NCBI RefSeq assembly: GCF_017896165.1
Contig: NZ_JAFCNB010000012.1
Location: 1 to 64,000, forward strand
Reading direction: 5' to 3'
Length of the DNA stretch: 64,000 nucleotides
Source of the DNA: Microbispora oryzae
GTDB taxonomy: Bacteria; Actinomycetota; Actinomycetes; Streptosporangiales; Streptosporangiaceae
Under the pieces are notes generated by a model. The model was not told the DNA's origin and made no database searches. It was given only the letters and a program-made list of their open reading frames with translations. The first letter of the stretch is position 1; the number at the start of each line of letters is the position of its first letter. Positions 18,304 to 27,153 of this stretch are shown in pieces. The position numbers and the translations under genes were made by a program.

Positions 18304-19056
18304 CTAGGACGGGTCAGGTCGTCGTTGGAGTAGGAGCGTGGCGAAGCCCAGGATTCCCCGGTAACCGTGCAACCACATGTCGCGGTGCTCCAGAGCCGCC
18401 GTGCGAGCAGCGTCGGCGTCTGGGCCGGGATGCTCGTTAGCCCAGCGCAGCAGCGTCCCCGTCCAGGACCACTCGTATTCGTCCCATTCGGCCAGGTCGC
18501 TGGTGTAGGCGTAGATCAGGTCGAAGCCGGCGGATTCGGCGGCGGTGACGGTGCCCGGTAGGTCGAGGTAATCGGACGTCTCGACGCCCAGCCGGGTGAG
18601 CGCCTCCGCCGTCGGCTCGCGCTCCCAGAAGCCCTCGCCCACCAGTGCCAGTCCATTCGGCCGCAGATAGCGGCGGACGTGCCTGACGGTCGGGCTGAGC
18701 CCGCCGAACGCGTGTGTGGCCCCGACGCAGAGCACCAGGTCGTACTGCTCGGCGACCGGGAAGTCGGCGGCCGGTCTTCCGTGAAGTCGGATGCGCTCCC
18801 AGACACCCTGGATCTCGGCTGCGTGCTCAGCCGCCTTGAGGCTTTCTGCAGAGATGTCCACACCGTCGGCGGTCGCATCCGGGTAGAGAGCCAGCGCGCG
18901 TAGTGTCCAAGCCGCCTCGCCGCAGCCGAGATCGAGGATCCTCGCCCCTTCGGGCAGCCGAGCCCGGCGCAGTAGCCGGGTCACGTGGGCGCCAGAGACC
19001 GGCGCGGCGATCGGATGGTCCCGATGAGCAAGATGGCTGATCAACTGGCGATCCAT
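18304..19056 (-). CDS. SAM-dependent methyltransferase
   Basis: A 250-residue class I methyltransferase. Motif I is ILDLGCGEAAW (about 41-51), motif II the acidic end ADGVDIS, motif III around DLVLCVGATHAFGG, motif IV/post LRPNGLALVGEGFWE. The C-terminal part (WDEYEWSWTGTLLRWANEHP) resembles small-molecule methyltransferases of the Methyltransf_25 group. It appears to be transcribed alone; the upstream fructosamine kinase gene ends 104 bases away on the same strand and could share a transcript. Substrate unknown. Confidence 0.85.
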   Translation of the reverse strand: MDRQLISHLAHRDHPIAAPVSGAHVTRLLRRARLPEGARILDLGCGEAAWTLRALALYPDATADGVDISAESLKAAEHAAEIQGVWERIRLHGRPAADFPVAEQYDLVLCVGATHAFGGLSPTVRHVRRYLRPNGLALVGEGFWEREPTAEALTRLGVETSDYLDLPGTVTAAESAGFDLIYAYTSDLAEWDEYEWSWTGTLLRWANEHPGPDADAARTAALEHRDMWLHGYRGILGFATLLLQRRPDPS

Positions 19057-19160
19057 GGCCTAATCCTTCGCATCCCCAGGAGCTTGCGGCAAGTCGTATT
19101 CGCACTGATGGGCTCACGAGGCTCTCGCCGCCCCCGCTTCCCTCGTGTCCTCGGCTGAGC

Positions 19161-20045
19161 TCACGGCCGCCGCCGGAACGGGGCGAGCGTGGCGCGCACG
19201 AGGTCGGCGGCGCCCCAGTCGGGGTCGAACTGGGCGATCACCGCCAGGTGCTGGCGTAGCTGGAGGATGGGCATGCGGGCGCGCCAGTCGCGGTCGAGCC
19301 CGGTCAGCTCGGCGTACAGCTCGAAGAACACGTGCGCCTCGGGCGGCGGCGCCGTCGTCCAGAGGTGTGCCAGGTCGACCTCGGCCCACGTGTACGACAC
19401 GGCCGGGTCGATCAGCGCGGGCCGCCCGTCGGGGGTGGCCATGACGTTCAGCGCCCACAGGTCGCCGTGCGTGAGGCACGCGGGCCTGACCGGCAGCAAC
19501 TGGGGCAGCCGGTCGCACAGCCGCTCCAGCGCGGCCCGGTCCGCAGTGTCGAGCGCCTCCTGGACGCGACGCTCGCCGAGCCAGCGCAGCAGACGGTGCT
19601 GAGCGAAGAACTCGAACCCGTCGTCATTCCAGGTGTTGACCTGCCGGCGACGGCCCAGCCAGTTGTCCCGGTGCCACCCGAAGCGGGGGTACCGCGTGGT
19701 GGTGTGCAGGTGGGTGAGCGCGTGCGCGAACCGCTCCCAGAAGGCCTCGGTGTCCGGCCGGGGCCGCAGCACGGACAGCACGAGCAGGTCGCGGTCCGCG
19801 AGGATGATCTCGGGTGTGGCGACGCCGCCCGCCTCGCGCAGCACGGTGAGCCCTTCGGCCTCCGCGACGAAGACGTCGTCCGACGGCGGCTCGCCGAACG
19901 CCTTGACGAACACCGGCGCGCCGTCACCGCGGCGCGCGAGCCCCGCGGTCGCGGCGAGGCCTCCAGCGGCCGGCTCGACCGCGACGACGTCGGTCAGGCC
20001 GGCCGCGTGCAGGCGTTCCAGCAGGAGACGGGTCGTTTCTGTCAC
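19161..20045 (-). CDS. Fructosamine kinase family protein
   Basis: A 294-residue kinase of the fructosamine-3-kinase/aminoglycoside phosphotransferase fold, expected to phosphorylate ketoamines formed by protein glycation, or related sugar amines. The family signature FGWHRDNWLGRRRQVNTWND is intact, as is the catalytic Brenner-type motif HGDLWALNV and the metal-binding IDPAVSYTWAEVDLA. Length is normal. ATG 20045 is preceded by GGAGGAG 9 bases upstream. Neighbouring genes give no further clue. Confidence 0.87.
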   Translation of the reverse strand: MTETTRLLLERLHAAGLTDVVAVEPAAGGLAATAGLARRGDGAPVFVKAFGEPPSDDVFVAEAEGLTVLREAGGVATPEIILADRDLLVLSVLRPRPDTEAFWERFAHALTHLHTTTRYPRFGWHRDNWLGRRRQVNTWNDDGFEFFAQHRLLRWLGERRVQEALDTADRAALERLCDRLPQLLPVRPACLTHGDLWALNVMATPDGRPALIDPAVSYTWAEVDLAHLWTTAPPPEAHVFFELYAELTGLDRDWRARMPILQLRQHLAVIAQFDPDWGAADLVRATLAPFRRRP

Positions 20046-20212
20046 GGGTGTGCTCCTCCACTCCCCGAGGGCCCGGGTAGTGGACGTCTATCACGTCCCA
20101 ACCCTCGGCGCTCGATCGAGGGACCGGTCATGCTTGAACGGCCCGAACGCGCCGAGAACTGACGGTCCGAGCGGGTGATTCAGATCTGTCGCCGTCGCCT
20201 GATAGAAGAAGA

Positions 20213-20238
20213 GGCCACAGGTCCAAGTCCTGGTGGCT
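20213..20238. other. Hairpin resembling a tRNA T-arm and acceptor end
   Basis: GGCCACAGG-TCCAAGT-CCTGGTGGCT folds into a stem with one bulged G. The loop TCCAAGT is close to the TTCRA loop of a tRNA T-arm, and the following GGTGGCTCCA looks like a 3' acceptor strand, but there is no 5' half. It is either a decayed tRNA end or a simple hairpin in the spacer before the DUF1963-like gene. Confidence 0.3.
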
Positions 20239-20307
20239 CCACTCAGAGAATGATCACTGATTGAAGCATGCCACCGACGGGCGCGGGTGACGGTAGAAGG
20301 AGCTCTG

Positions 20308-21342
20308 ATGGTACGGACGACGCCGCCGCGTCCGGTTGACATCGCTTCCATATTTCCTGAGCTGGCTCCGCTGGCCAGGCAGGCGGTCCGGCTGCATCCG
20401 CGCCCCGGCATACCGACGCCTTACGAGAGTTCCATTGGTGGCCCGCTGCTCTGGCCGGCGGATGAGGAGTGGCCGGTGTGCGCGGAAGCGCACGATGATT
20501 GGCAGCTGCCGGTGTCGCTGGACGACGTGCGCAGGTGTCGCGCCCTGCTGGAAGCGGCATGGCTTCGTCCCCGTGGCCCTCAGGACAACCTTCTCTCCCC
20601 AGAGGAGCGGGCCCTGTTGGACACATTGGAAGCAGGCCACCCCTGGCACGGCGAGCCGAATGCCCTGCTGCCCGTCGCACAGCTCTATCTGCGCGACATC
20701 CCAGGGCTGACCGGCCCCGATGGGGCAGATCTGCTCCAGGTGTTGTGGTGTCCCCTCGACCACGAAAGCGGACTGCCCGCGGCCCGCCTGGTGTGGCGGG
20801 ACGCCGCGAGCGTCGTCGATCCTCTGGTCAGTCCGCCCGAGCCGGCCGATGTCGAACCCGACGGCAACTATGTCCCCGAACCCTGCGTCCTTCACCCGGA
20901 GTCCGTCATCGAGTATCCGGCTCCGCAGGAGTTGCCAGAAGAGTTGGCGGGCCGTCTCGCTGCCTGGGGCCGCGCGGAATGGGCCAAAAGCCACCCGGAG
21001 GATGAAGATGACGGGATTGGCGGCGCTTACTACCAGTATGAGCTGTCCGTCGCCCCCGGATGGAAGCTCGGTGGGTGGGGGCCATGGAGCTTCTGCGACC
21101 CGTGGCCCATGCTCTGTGCCACCTGCAAGACCGAATGCCGGCCGCTGCTGACGGTCAGCTCCGGTGAATGGGACGGCGGGAGCGGGAGCTGGATTCCCCT
21201 CGAAGACCGCGTACCGCCGGGACCGGCCGGCCTCCGCAGGCCATCCGACCCTCCGATGGTCTCCATCGGCCGCGGCTACAACATGCAGATCTACGTCTGT
21301 CCGGAGTCGTTCGACCACCCTCATCTGGAGAACATGCAGTGA
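20308..21342 (+). CDS. DUF1963-like (YwqG-like) conserved protein
   Basis: A 344-residue cytosolic protein. It has the layout of DUF1963 proteins: a proline-rich front with SIGGPLLWPADEEWPVC, an internal Leu/Asp-rich part, and the family-like ending SGEWDGGSGSWIPLED...GRGYNMQIYVCP...HPHLENMQ. CATCKTEC at about 270 could bind a metal. ATG 20308 is chosen because AGAAGGAG lies 6 bases upstream. Function unknown; related proteins sit near restriction, toxin or stress genes in other bacteria, but nothing here confirms that. Confidence 0.7.
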   Translation: MVRTTPPRPVDIASIFPELAPLARQAVRLHPRPGIPTPYESSIGGPLLWPADEEWPVCAEAHDDWQLPVSLDDVRRCRALLEAAWLRPRGPQDNLLSPEERALLDTLEAGHPWHGEPNALLPVAQLYLRDIPGLTGPDGADLLQVLWCPLDHESGLPAARLVWRDAASVVDPLVSPPEPADVEPDGNYVPEPCVLHPESVIEYPAPQELPEELAGRLAAWGRAEWAKSHPEDEDDGIGGAYYQYELSVAPGWKLGGWGPWSFCDPWPMLCATCKTECRPLLTVSSGEWDGGSGSWIPLEDRVPPGPAGLRRPSDPPMVSIGRGYNMQIYVCPESFDHPHLENMQ

Positions 21343-21547
21343 TTACTTTCGGCCTGCCCGCCGCCTGGTGAGAAGCGAGGCCAACCAACCGAAGCGTTCT
21401 CGCAGGTCGAAGGCGTCGTGTCAGCCCGTCCACGTGCCAGCACACGATGGCGTCCACTCTGTCTGCCTGGTCTGCGGCACGGACGTCAATGCAGTGACCT
21501 TCGGCTTGGTGCCCGACGGGGTCGGCGGAGCGCGAGGCCGCTCGCGG

Positions 21548-22216
21548 CTACGACAGCGCGCCGGGCACCACGAGACCTGTCTCGTAGGCGGCGATCACCG
21601 CCTGCACGCGATCGCGCAGGCCCAGCTTGGCCAGCACGTTGCTGACGTGCGTTTTGACCGTGTGCTCGCTCACCACCATGGCTTGGGCTATCTCCGCGTT
21701 GGACAGCCCACGGCTGATCATTTCGAGCGTTTCCCGCTCACGAGTCGTGAGGATGTCCAGCCGGCTGCCAGGCGGCGGAGCGGGCCGGTCGGCCGTTCTG
21801 GAGGTGAACTGGGCGATCAGCTTCGTGGTGACAGAGGGGGCGAGCAGCGATTCCCCGGCGGCGACCACGCGCACCGCGTGGACGAGGTCGTCACGGCGGA
21901 CGTCCTTGAGCAGGAACCCGCTCGCCCCCGCTCGAAGCGCGTCGTACACGTAGTCGTCCAGGTCGAACGTGGTCAGCATGAGCACCCGGCAGTCGGTCTC
22001 TGCGCATACGATCCTCGCCGCCTCGATGCCGTCCATCGTCGGCATACGGATGTCGAGAAGGAGCACGTCCGGTCGGTGCTCGCGGACGGCGGCGACGGCC
22101 TCGGCGCCGTCGTTCGCCTCGGCCACGACGTCGATGTCAGGCTGCGCGTCGAGAATCATGCTGAACCCGGCGCGCACCAGCTCCTGATCGTCGGCGACCA
22201 CGATGTGCACGGTCAT
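21548..22216 (-). CDS. NarL/FixJ-family response regulator
   Basis: A 222-residue response regulator. Receiver domain: acidic pair Asp9-Asp10, phospho-acceptor Asp55 in VLLLDIRMP, Thr/Lys of MLTTF and LLKDV. The LuxR-type helix-turn-helix occupies about 150-215 (LTTRERETLEMISRGLSNAEIAQAM, VSEHTVKTHVSNVLAKLGLRDR). It overlaps the kinase gene by 4 bases (ATGA region at 22213-22216), so the pair is translationally coupled. The likely target is the operon itself and its membrane protein. Confidence 0.93.
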   Translation of the reverse strand: MTVHIVVADDQELVRAGFSMILDAQPDIDVVAEANDGAEAVAAVREHRPDVLLLDIRMPTMDGIEAARIVCAETDCRVLMLTTFDLDDYVYDALRAGASGFLLKDVRRDDLVHAVRVVAAGESLLAPSVTTKLIAQFTSRTADRPAPPPGSRLDILTTRERETLEMISRGLSNAEIAQAMVVSEHTVKTHVSNVLAKLGLRDRVQAVIAAYETGLVVPGALS

Positions 22217-23397
22217 GCCGCCACCCCCAGCGGCAGCCGTACGAGCACCTGAAAGCCCGGTCCGTCCGGGCGGGGGCCTATGGTGGCGGAGCCGCCGAAG
22301 GCGGCGGCCCGCTCGCGGATGCCGATCAGCCCGTTCCCGCTGGCCGGGAAGGACGAATCGGAACCGCGGCCATCGTCGGTGACGCTGATCACGAGCATGT
22401 CATCCTGCCAGAGGAGCCGGACGTCGGCCTGGGTCGCGCCGGCGTGCTTGACGATGTTGGTGAGGGCTTCCTGGGCCACCCGGTAGGCGGCGACTTCGAC
22501 GTCGGGAAGCACCGGCCTGGGCCGGCCAGAAGCGGAGTAGGTCACGTCGAGCCCGGCGCCCGCCATCTGATCGGAGAGCCTGGCCAGGTCACCGATGGTC
22601 GGTTGGGGCGCTCGAGGACCCGCGTCATCCTTGAGCGCGCTCAGCATGCGGCGCAGCTGGACCATGGCGTCGCGTCCTGCGGAGGCGATCGCGTCGAACG
22701 TGGCCTCGGCTCGGGCGGGGTTGCTCCTCACCACGACGGGGCCGGCCTCGGCCTGCACCACCATGAGGCTGACCGCGTGGGCGAGGATGTCGTGCATGTC
22801 GCGAGCGATCCTGGCACGCTCGCGTTCGGCCGCCCGTTCAGCCTCCACCTTGCGCTCATGCTCCAGCGTGGCCGCTCGTTCCTCCAGCGCGGCGGCATAT
22901 GCCCGGGAGGTGGCGGAAGCGCGGCCGATCGCGTACGCGGCGAGGAACAAGACGATGCCGCGCAGGGCGGTTTCCGAGGAGCCGACCAGGAGGATTCCGC
23001 CACTGAGCGTGGCGACGAGCATGATCACGCGGGTCGGGCGAGGGCTGTGGAGGGCGACCGTGTACATCGCGATCAGCCCGCTGTACCAGATCGGCTGCGG
23101 GGGGACGTTGTCCACGATGTCGTAGCAGGCGGTGGCGATGAGGCTGATCAACAACATGACCGCGGGCATCCGCCGTCGCCACGCCAGCGGCAGGGCCGAG
23201 GCGATCACTACGACGTATCCCCACCAGTGCCAGGGCGTTCCGGGCGGGCTGTCCCGGGTGAAGAACGGCCACAGCTCTACGACCATCACGAGTACGGTCA
23301 GCGCCGTATCTACCAACAGGGGTGGAAGTGATCTCAATCGGGCGCGAACCGATGTGAAGAATGGCAGAACGGACACGACGCCCAATTGTGCCTCCAC
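22213..23397 (-). CDS. Membrane sensor histidine kinase (HisKA_3 type)
   Basis: A 394-residue kinase with four to six hydrophobic segments in residues 25-160 and no large extracellular loop, so it probably senses a membrane or envelope cue. A coiled coil (170-195) leads to the dimerisation domain with the phospho-accepting His202 in ARDMHDILAHAVSLMVVQAE. The ATPase domain follows (N-box EALTNIVKHAGA, G-box DDGRGSD and GNGLIGIRERAAAFGG). Partner of the response regulator that overlaps its 3' end. The membrane protein gene 57 bases upstream is probably in the same operon. Confidence 0.93.
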   Translation of the reverse strand: MEAQLGVVSVLPFFTSVRARLRSLPPLLVDTALTVLVMVVELWPFFTRDSPPGTPWHWWGYVVVIASALPLAWRRRMPAVMLLISLIATACYDIVDNVPPQPIWYSGLIAMYTVALHSPRPTRVIMLVATLSGGILLVGSSETALRGIVLFLAAYAIGRASATSRAYAAALEERAATLEHERKVEAERAAERERARIARDMHDILAHAVSLMVVQAEAGPVVVRSNPARAEATFDAIASAGRDAMVQLRRMLSALKDDAGPRAPQPTIGDLARLSDQMAGAGLDVTYSASGRPRPVLPDVEVAAYRVAQEALTNIVKHAGATQADVRLLWQDDMLVISVTDDGRGSDSSFPASGNGLIGIRERAAAFGGSATIGPRPDGPGFQVLVRLPLGVAA

Positions 23398-23454
23398 GGG
23401 TCCGGTGCGGTGACGGCGGAAACGGGACGTGGCCCACGGTCGGTCGGCGTCCCC

Positions 23455-24039
23455 TCAGGCGAGGGCGGGCGTGGGCTTGCCGGTGCGGGACGCCTGACCG
23501 GCGAGGGGGACGAACGAGATGAGCAGGCAGATGGCTCCGAGCGGGATGAAGTCCTTGTCAATGAGCGGAAGGAGAAAGTCGAGCAGGACGAGGAAGGGGG
23601 TCCAGACCTTGACGCGGCGAGTCGCGGCGAGCTGGACGACGATCGCCAACTGACCGAGGTAGAAAAGCATCGGGCCGCCGCTGTAGACGGCGACGGAAAC
23701 CCCTGGGACGGCCTGGATCCGCTCGAAGAGGGGACCCATGGCGGCGTGGTCGGCGGACAGGAAGCCGACCACGATGTCGATGATGAACTGGGTGATCAGC
23801 GCCAGGACGCCGGCGATCCCGACCGTGGCGCTCGCCGTGGCAAGGGTGGTACGTCCCGCCATCCGGCGCATCTGCACGAAGGTGGAGACAAACAAGATCA
23901 TGGCGGTGATGAAGGCGATGTGGCCGGAGGTCCAGGCGAGGCCGGGACCCCGACTGCCGTCGAGTCCGTCGAGGATCCGGATCACTCCGTAGGCCAGGAC
24001 GAACAGAGGGGCTGCGACGAATGCGATGCGGGGGTTCAT
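23455..24039 (-). CDS. Integral membrane protein, two-component-associated
   Basis: A 194-residue protein with about five or six membrane helices (for example FVAAPLFVLAYGVIRIL, HIAFITAMILFVSTFV, LALITQFIIDIVVGFL, MLFYLGQLAIVVQL, FIPLGAICLLISFVPLAG). No motif identifies an activity. It is the first gene of an operon with the kinase and response regulator (57-bp gap), so it may be an accessory sensor or a protected target. Its C-terminus resembles the orphan gene end at 14075-14236. Confidence 0.75.
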   Translation of the reverse strand: MNPRIAFVAAPLFVLAYGVIRILDGLDGSRGPGLAWTSGHIAFITAMILFVSTFVQMRRMAGRTTLATASATVGIAGVLALITQFIIDIVVGFLSADHAAMGPLFERIQAVPGVSVAVYSGGPMLFYLGQLAIVVQLAATRRVKVWTPFLVLLDFLLPLIDKDFIPLGAICLLISFVPLAGQASRTGKPTPALA

Positions 24040-24348
24040 GTGGGTGACTCCTCACTGTGTATCCCCCGATCCTGGATTTTTCCGGCCGGAAAGTAATCGC
24101 CGATCGGAGCGATTCCGATGCTCCCTCTTACGAGGGAGCTCGCCTCCGTCGTATCGGCGACATGGGCGCCGCCACCGGGCTCGGGCGCTTCGCGGTCGTG
24201 TCCGCGCCGTTGGCCTGGGATTGCCCTGGGATCGCGGTCCATCCAGGAAGGCCGCTGCCGGTCGGAAGAACCCGCGAAGCGAGTGCATCGCCCGGCGGAG
24301 GCGGGAACGCTACCAGGCGAGCTCACCTCGTAGCACGCCTCGGCACGG
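24040..24348. other. 309-bp spacer between two leftward transcription units
   Basis: Contains the probable promoter of the membrane protein/two-component operon near its left end and a strong 8-bp hairpin at 24120-24139. No coding sequence recognised. Confidence 0.4.
24120..24139. terminator. Short perfect hairpin in the spacer
   Basis: GCTCCCTC (24120-24127), loop TTAC, GAGGGAGC (24132-24139). It could end the GntR-TetR regulator transcript that comes from the right or act as an operator for the two-component operon. No T-tract follows on either strand. Confidence 0.45.
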
Positions 24349-25287
24349 TCAGCCCGGCAGCCCGAGAGCGCGGCGGCGGGTGTCGATGCCATCGAGCATG
24401 CGCTGCAACCCGTACTCGAAGACCACGTCCAGGTCGAAGTCGAACTGCTCCCGCACGACGTAGCCGAGTCCGGGGTGATCGGCGGACGACGCCCACCGCC
24501 GCAGGCCGCCGCCCTGGAGACGCATCCAGTCGTCCGCTGACACTCCAGTGTCGTCCTCTGCCTGTGCCTCCACGAGACGGACCAGCGCCATGCTGCGCAC
24601 GTGCCCGAACAGGTTGATGTGCGCGCACAGCATGTCGTGTGCGTCGAAGCCCATCGCGCGCAGCGTGCTGAGCGACCACTCGGCGATCGGCAACACGTTG
24701 GGCATGAGCTGCGGGCGGCTCAGCGAGAACACATCGGCGGCCCACGGGTGGCGGCCAAAGATAGACCAGAACAGGTGCGCGACCGCCTCGAGTCGTCGCC
24801 GCCAGGCCGCCATCGGGATCTCGGGCACCCGGGCTCCGGCGAACACGTGGTCCGCCATCCGCAGCGTCAGGTCACTCCTGTTCGGGACGTGCCGGTAGAG
24901 CGCCATCGTCGACACGCCCAGGGACACGGCCACCCGCCGCATCGTGACGAACGGCAGCCCTTCGGCGTCGGCGATCCGCACGGCGGCCTCGACGATCTCG
25001 CGCTGGGTCAGCCCGGCGCGCCGGGACCGTTCGCCGGCGACTCGCGGGGCCGTCCCGGCCGGCCGCTCGTCCCGTCGCCGCACGATGGTCCCGCTGCCGG
25101 GGATCGTCTCGACCAGGCCCTCCGCGCGCAGAGCGCCGATCACCTTGGTGGCGGTGGCCATCGCGACACCCCAGTCCCGGACGATTCGCCTGGTAGAGGG
25201 CACCGGCCGACCTTCCGCCAGCCGCCCGCTCCGGATGTCGTCGGCGATGTCGTCGGCGATACGCAGGTAGAGCGCTCGATCTGGCAT
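24349..25287 (-). CDS. GntR-TetR fusion transcriptional regulator
   Basis: A 312-residue protein carrying two different DNA-binding domains: a GntR winged helix at residues 1-70 (LYLRIADDIADDIRSGRLAEG, VPSTRRIVRDWGVAMATATKVIGALRAEGLV...GSGTIV) and a TetR helix-turn-helix at about 92-140 (REIVEAAVRIADAEGLPFVTMRRVAVSLGVSTMALYRHVPNR), followed by a TetR-type ligand domain. This architecture occurs in actinobacteria; how the two heads share operators is not known. Divergent from an alpha/beta hydrolase gene; a perfect palindrome at 25409-25427 is the likely site. Confidence 0.85.
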   Translation of the reverse strand: MPDRALYLRIADDIADDIRSGRLAEGRPVPSTRRIVRDWGVAMATATKVIGALRAEGLVETIPGSGTIVRRRDERPAGTAPRVAGERSRRAGLTQREIVEAAVRIADAEGLPFVTMRRVAVSLGVSTMALYRHVPNRSDLTLRMADHVFAGARVPEIPMAAWRRRLEAVAHLFWSIFGRHPWAADVFSLSRPQLMPNVLPIAEWSLSTLRAMGFDAHDMLCAHINLFGHVRSMALVRLVEAQAEDDTGVSADDWMRLQGGGLRRWASSADHPGLGYVVREQFDFDLDVVFEYGLQRMLDGIDTRRRALGLPG

Positions 25288-25408
25288 GGCCCTCCAGGTG
25301 TACTAGTGCGCTCGGGGGTTCGGCTGCCTGCCGCACTACTCCATATGCTGCGGCAACAGGTGAAGTGCACTACCTTGCGCGTGCATCGTTCGGCCTGATC
25401 TGGCAATG

Positions 25409-25427
25409 ATGCGTACATTGTACGCAT
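25409..25427. promoter_or_regulatory. 19-bp palindrome upstream of the hydrolase
   Basis: ATGCGTACA-T-TGTACGCAT is a perfect dyad with a single central base, 39 bases before the hydrolase start and in the spacer shared with the GntR-TetR regulator. Best candidate operator for that regulator. Confidence 0.65.
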
Positions 25428-25466
25428 GGTCCGGGCGGGTCCGGGCAACGGAGAAACGAGAGCACC

Positions 25467-26321
25467 ATGTCTGATCTGGCCACCCAGGTGGTGACATCGG
25501 CGGATGGTACGTCCGTCGAGTACCTCATTGCGGGGCGCGGGCCCCATGTCATCGTGGTCCCCGGAGCGCTCGCCGTGGCGTCCGACCTCACCGCTTTGGC
25601 CAGGCTCTTGGCGGCCCGGCACACCGTGCACGTAGTGCAGCGGCGCGGCCGTGGCGGCAGCGGTCCACAGGGCGACCGGTACGGCATCGCACGGGAGTGC
25701 GAGGACATCGAGGCGGTGCGCGCGCGAACCGGCGCGCGGCTGATCTTCGGGCACAGCTTCGGCGGACTGGTGGCCCTGCGAGCCGCGTGCGGCAACACGG
25801 GGTTCGACGCCGTCGCCGTCTACGAGCCCGGAGTGTCCGCCGACGGGTCGATCCCGGTCGACTGGATCGATCGGGCGCGCCGCGAGATCTCCGAGGGCGC
25901 AGACTTCGAGTCATTTATCACCTTCGTCCGCGGGGTCAACCCAGAGCAGTCGGGACGGGTTCCACGCTGGCTTCTCCGGATCATCCTGCGGCACGCGATC
26001 CCCCGCGCCGAGTTGCGGCAGAACCTCGCGCTCATGCCTCAGGCGATCAGCGAGCACGTCGAGGTGGGGCGGTTCGACGGCCGGTTGGCCGACTACCGCG
26101 AGATCGCCGCGGCCACTCTGATCATGAGCGGCAAGGGCCGTGACACCGGCCGGCAGGCCGTCGCCCTCACCCGGCTCGCCGGGACGATTCCCCGCTCCGA
26201 GACCGCGACCTTCCGCACACTTGACCACTTCGCGCCGGAGAAGAAGCCCGGCGAGATCGCGGATGCCATCCTGCGGTTCTTCGCCGCGCACGCCCGGACG
26301 GGCACGCAGATCGGGGGATGA
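25467..26321 (+). CDS. Alpha/beta hydrolase
   Basis: A 284-residue hydrolase fold enzyme. Oxyanion region VVPGALAVASD, nucleophile elbow GHSFGG with Ser97, and a C-terminal His in TLDHFAPEKKPGEIAD. The lid (about 120-215) is helical. Similar actinobacterial proteins are esterases or haloperoxidase-like hydrolases of unknown substrate. ATG 25467 has GGAGAAACGAG upstream. Probably controlled by the divergent GntR-TetR protein. Confidence 0.85.
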   Translation: MSDLATQVVTSADGTSVEYLIAGRGPHVIVVPGALAVASDLTALARLLAARHTVHVVQRRGRGGSGPQGDRYGIARECEDIEAVRARTGARLIFGHSFGGLVALRAACGNTGFDAVAVYEPGVSADGSIPVDWIDRARREISEGADFESFITFVRGVNPEQSGRVPRWLLRIILRHAIPRAELRQNLALMPQAISEHVEVGRFDGRLADYREIAAATLIMSGKGRDTGRQAVALTRLAGTIPRSETATFRTLDHFAPEKKPGEIADAILRFFAAHARTGTQIGG

Positions 26322-26661
26322 CCCGCGCTCCTGGACGGGGCGCGCCGGCCGGACACGGCGCAGCTCGCCCGGGTGGGGATGAATAAGCCATGCCCACTCG
26401 TGCGGAAGGCCGCGGCCTGGGTAGTGGTTGCTGCGGCGTCGGCGGCACCGGCGTCTCCTGCCCGGCCGGCCTTGCGGTCGGCGCGGCCCGCGGCCCCGCC
26501 CGCCGCGCTCGGGTGGGGCCGGTCTACGCAGAGAGTGCGCGCGGCAGGCGCGGCGTGATTCCGTCAATGACGCTGTGGACGAGGCGCCGCTCAGCGGAAG
26601 CGCCGACATCGTTGGGGTCCGGCAGTCGCACCGGAGGCGCCTGCCGGTGGTCGCGTCGTCG
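26322..26661. other. 340-bp gene-free stretch with an msrA scrap
   Basis: Lies between the hydrolase stop and the converging VOC gene. A frame from ATG 26390 contains the msrA relic 4 and then Arg-rich low-complexity sequence; it is not a gene. Confidence 0.4.
26426..26473 (+). pseudogene. msrA 3'-end relic, copy 4 (16 codons)
   Basis: In one frame the DNA reads GCCGVGGTGVSCPAGL, the glycine-rich end of MsrA (compare [16 protein letters not shown] of copy 2), with Tyr replaced by Cys as in copy 3. The Tyr-His-Gln-Gln half is missing on the left and the stop codon on the right. Same orientation as the other copies. Confidence 0.6.
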
Positions 26662-27060
26662 TCAGTGAGCGAACTTCTCGATGGCGGCCGGGGTGACAGG
26701 CGTGAAGAAGTTGACAAGGTTGCCGTCGGGATCGCGCAACAGGAGTGACCGGTTGCCCCAGGGCATCGTCGTGGGGCTGTTGACGAACTCCTCGACGAAG
26801 CCGGCCAGGTTCTGATGCACGCCGTCCACGTCGTCGACGAGGAACTCGATGATCACGGTGTGGTTGTCGGCCGGACGGGCGGCGCCAGGCGCGAAGAGCG
26901 GGACGGTGCGGGTGCTGCCGATCGCGAGGGTGGCGGAGGTGGTTCTGAGCTCGGCGAAGTCTTCGGTGGCCCAGGTGGCCTGCACTCCCGTTGCTCGCTC
27001 GTAGAAGCCGACGAGACGCGCGACATCATCCGTGATGACGCGGATCGAAACGAAATCCAT
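26662..27060 (-). CDS. VOC-family (glyoxalase/bleomycin-resistance fold) protein
   Basis: A 132-residue single-module VOC protein: SIRVITDDVARLVGFYERAT at the front, IIEFLVDDVDGVHQNL in the middle, and the closing NRSLLLRDPDGNLVNFFTP. These bind metal and act as lyases, dioxygenases or drug-binding proteins. It is divergent from a WYL regulator at 27153 with a 92-bp spacer, so it is probably that regulator's target. Confidence 0.88.
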   Translation of the reverse strand: MDFVSIRVITDDVARLVGFYERATGVQATWATEDFAELRTTSATLAIGSTRTVPLFAPGAARPADNHTVIIEFLVDDVDGVHQNLAGFVEEFVNSPTTMPWGNRSLLLRDPDGNLVNFFTPVTPAAIEKFAH

Positions 27061-27133
27061 TGGATCTCCCTGGTCTGTGGGGCCGTTCTGCTGAGCAGGC
27101 TAGGGCGAATACTGGACAGAAACGGCCCCGTAT

Positions 27134-27153
27134 TGTCACTAAGTTGTGTGACA
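27134..27153. promoter_or_regulatory. Inverted repeat touching the WYL regulator start
   Basis: TGTCAC (27134-27139) and GTGACA (27148-27153) are perfect inverted copies 8 bases apart; the last base is the A of the regulator's ATG. Candidate operator for autoregulation and for the divergent VOC gene. Confidence 0.5.

Noticed and set aside
20213-20250. Possible tRNA gene
   Set aside because: Only a T-arm-like hairpin and acceptor-like 3' strand; the T-loop lacks the invariant TT and there is no D-arm, anticodon arm or 5' acceptor strand. Kept only as a hairpin.
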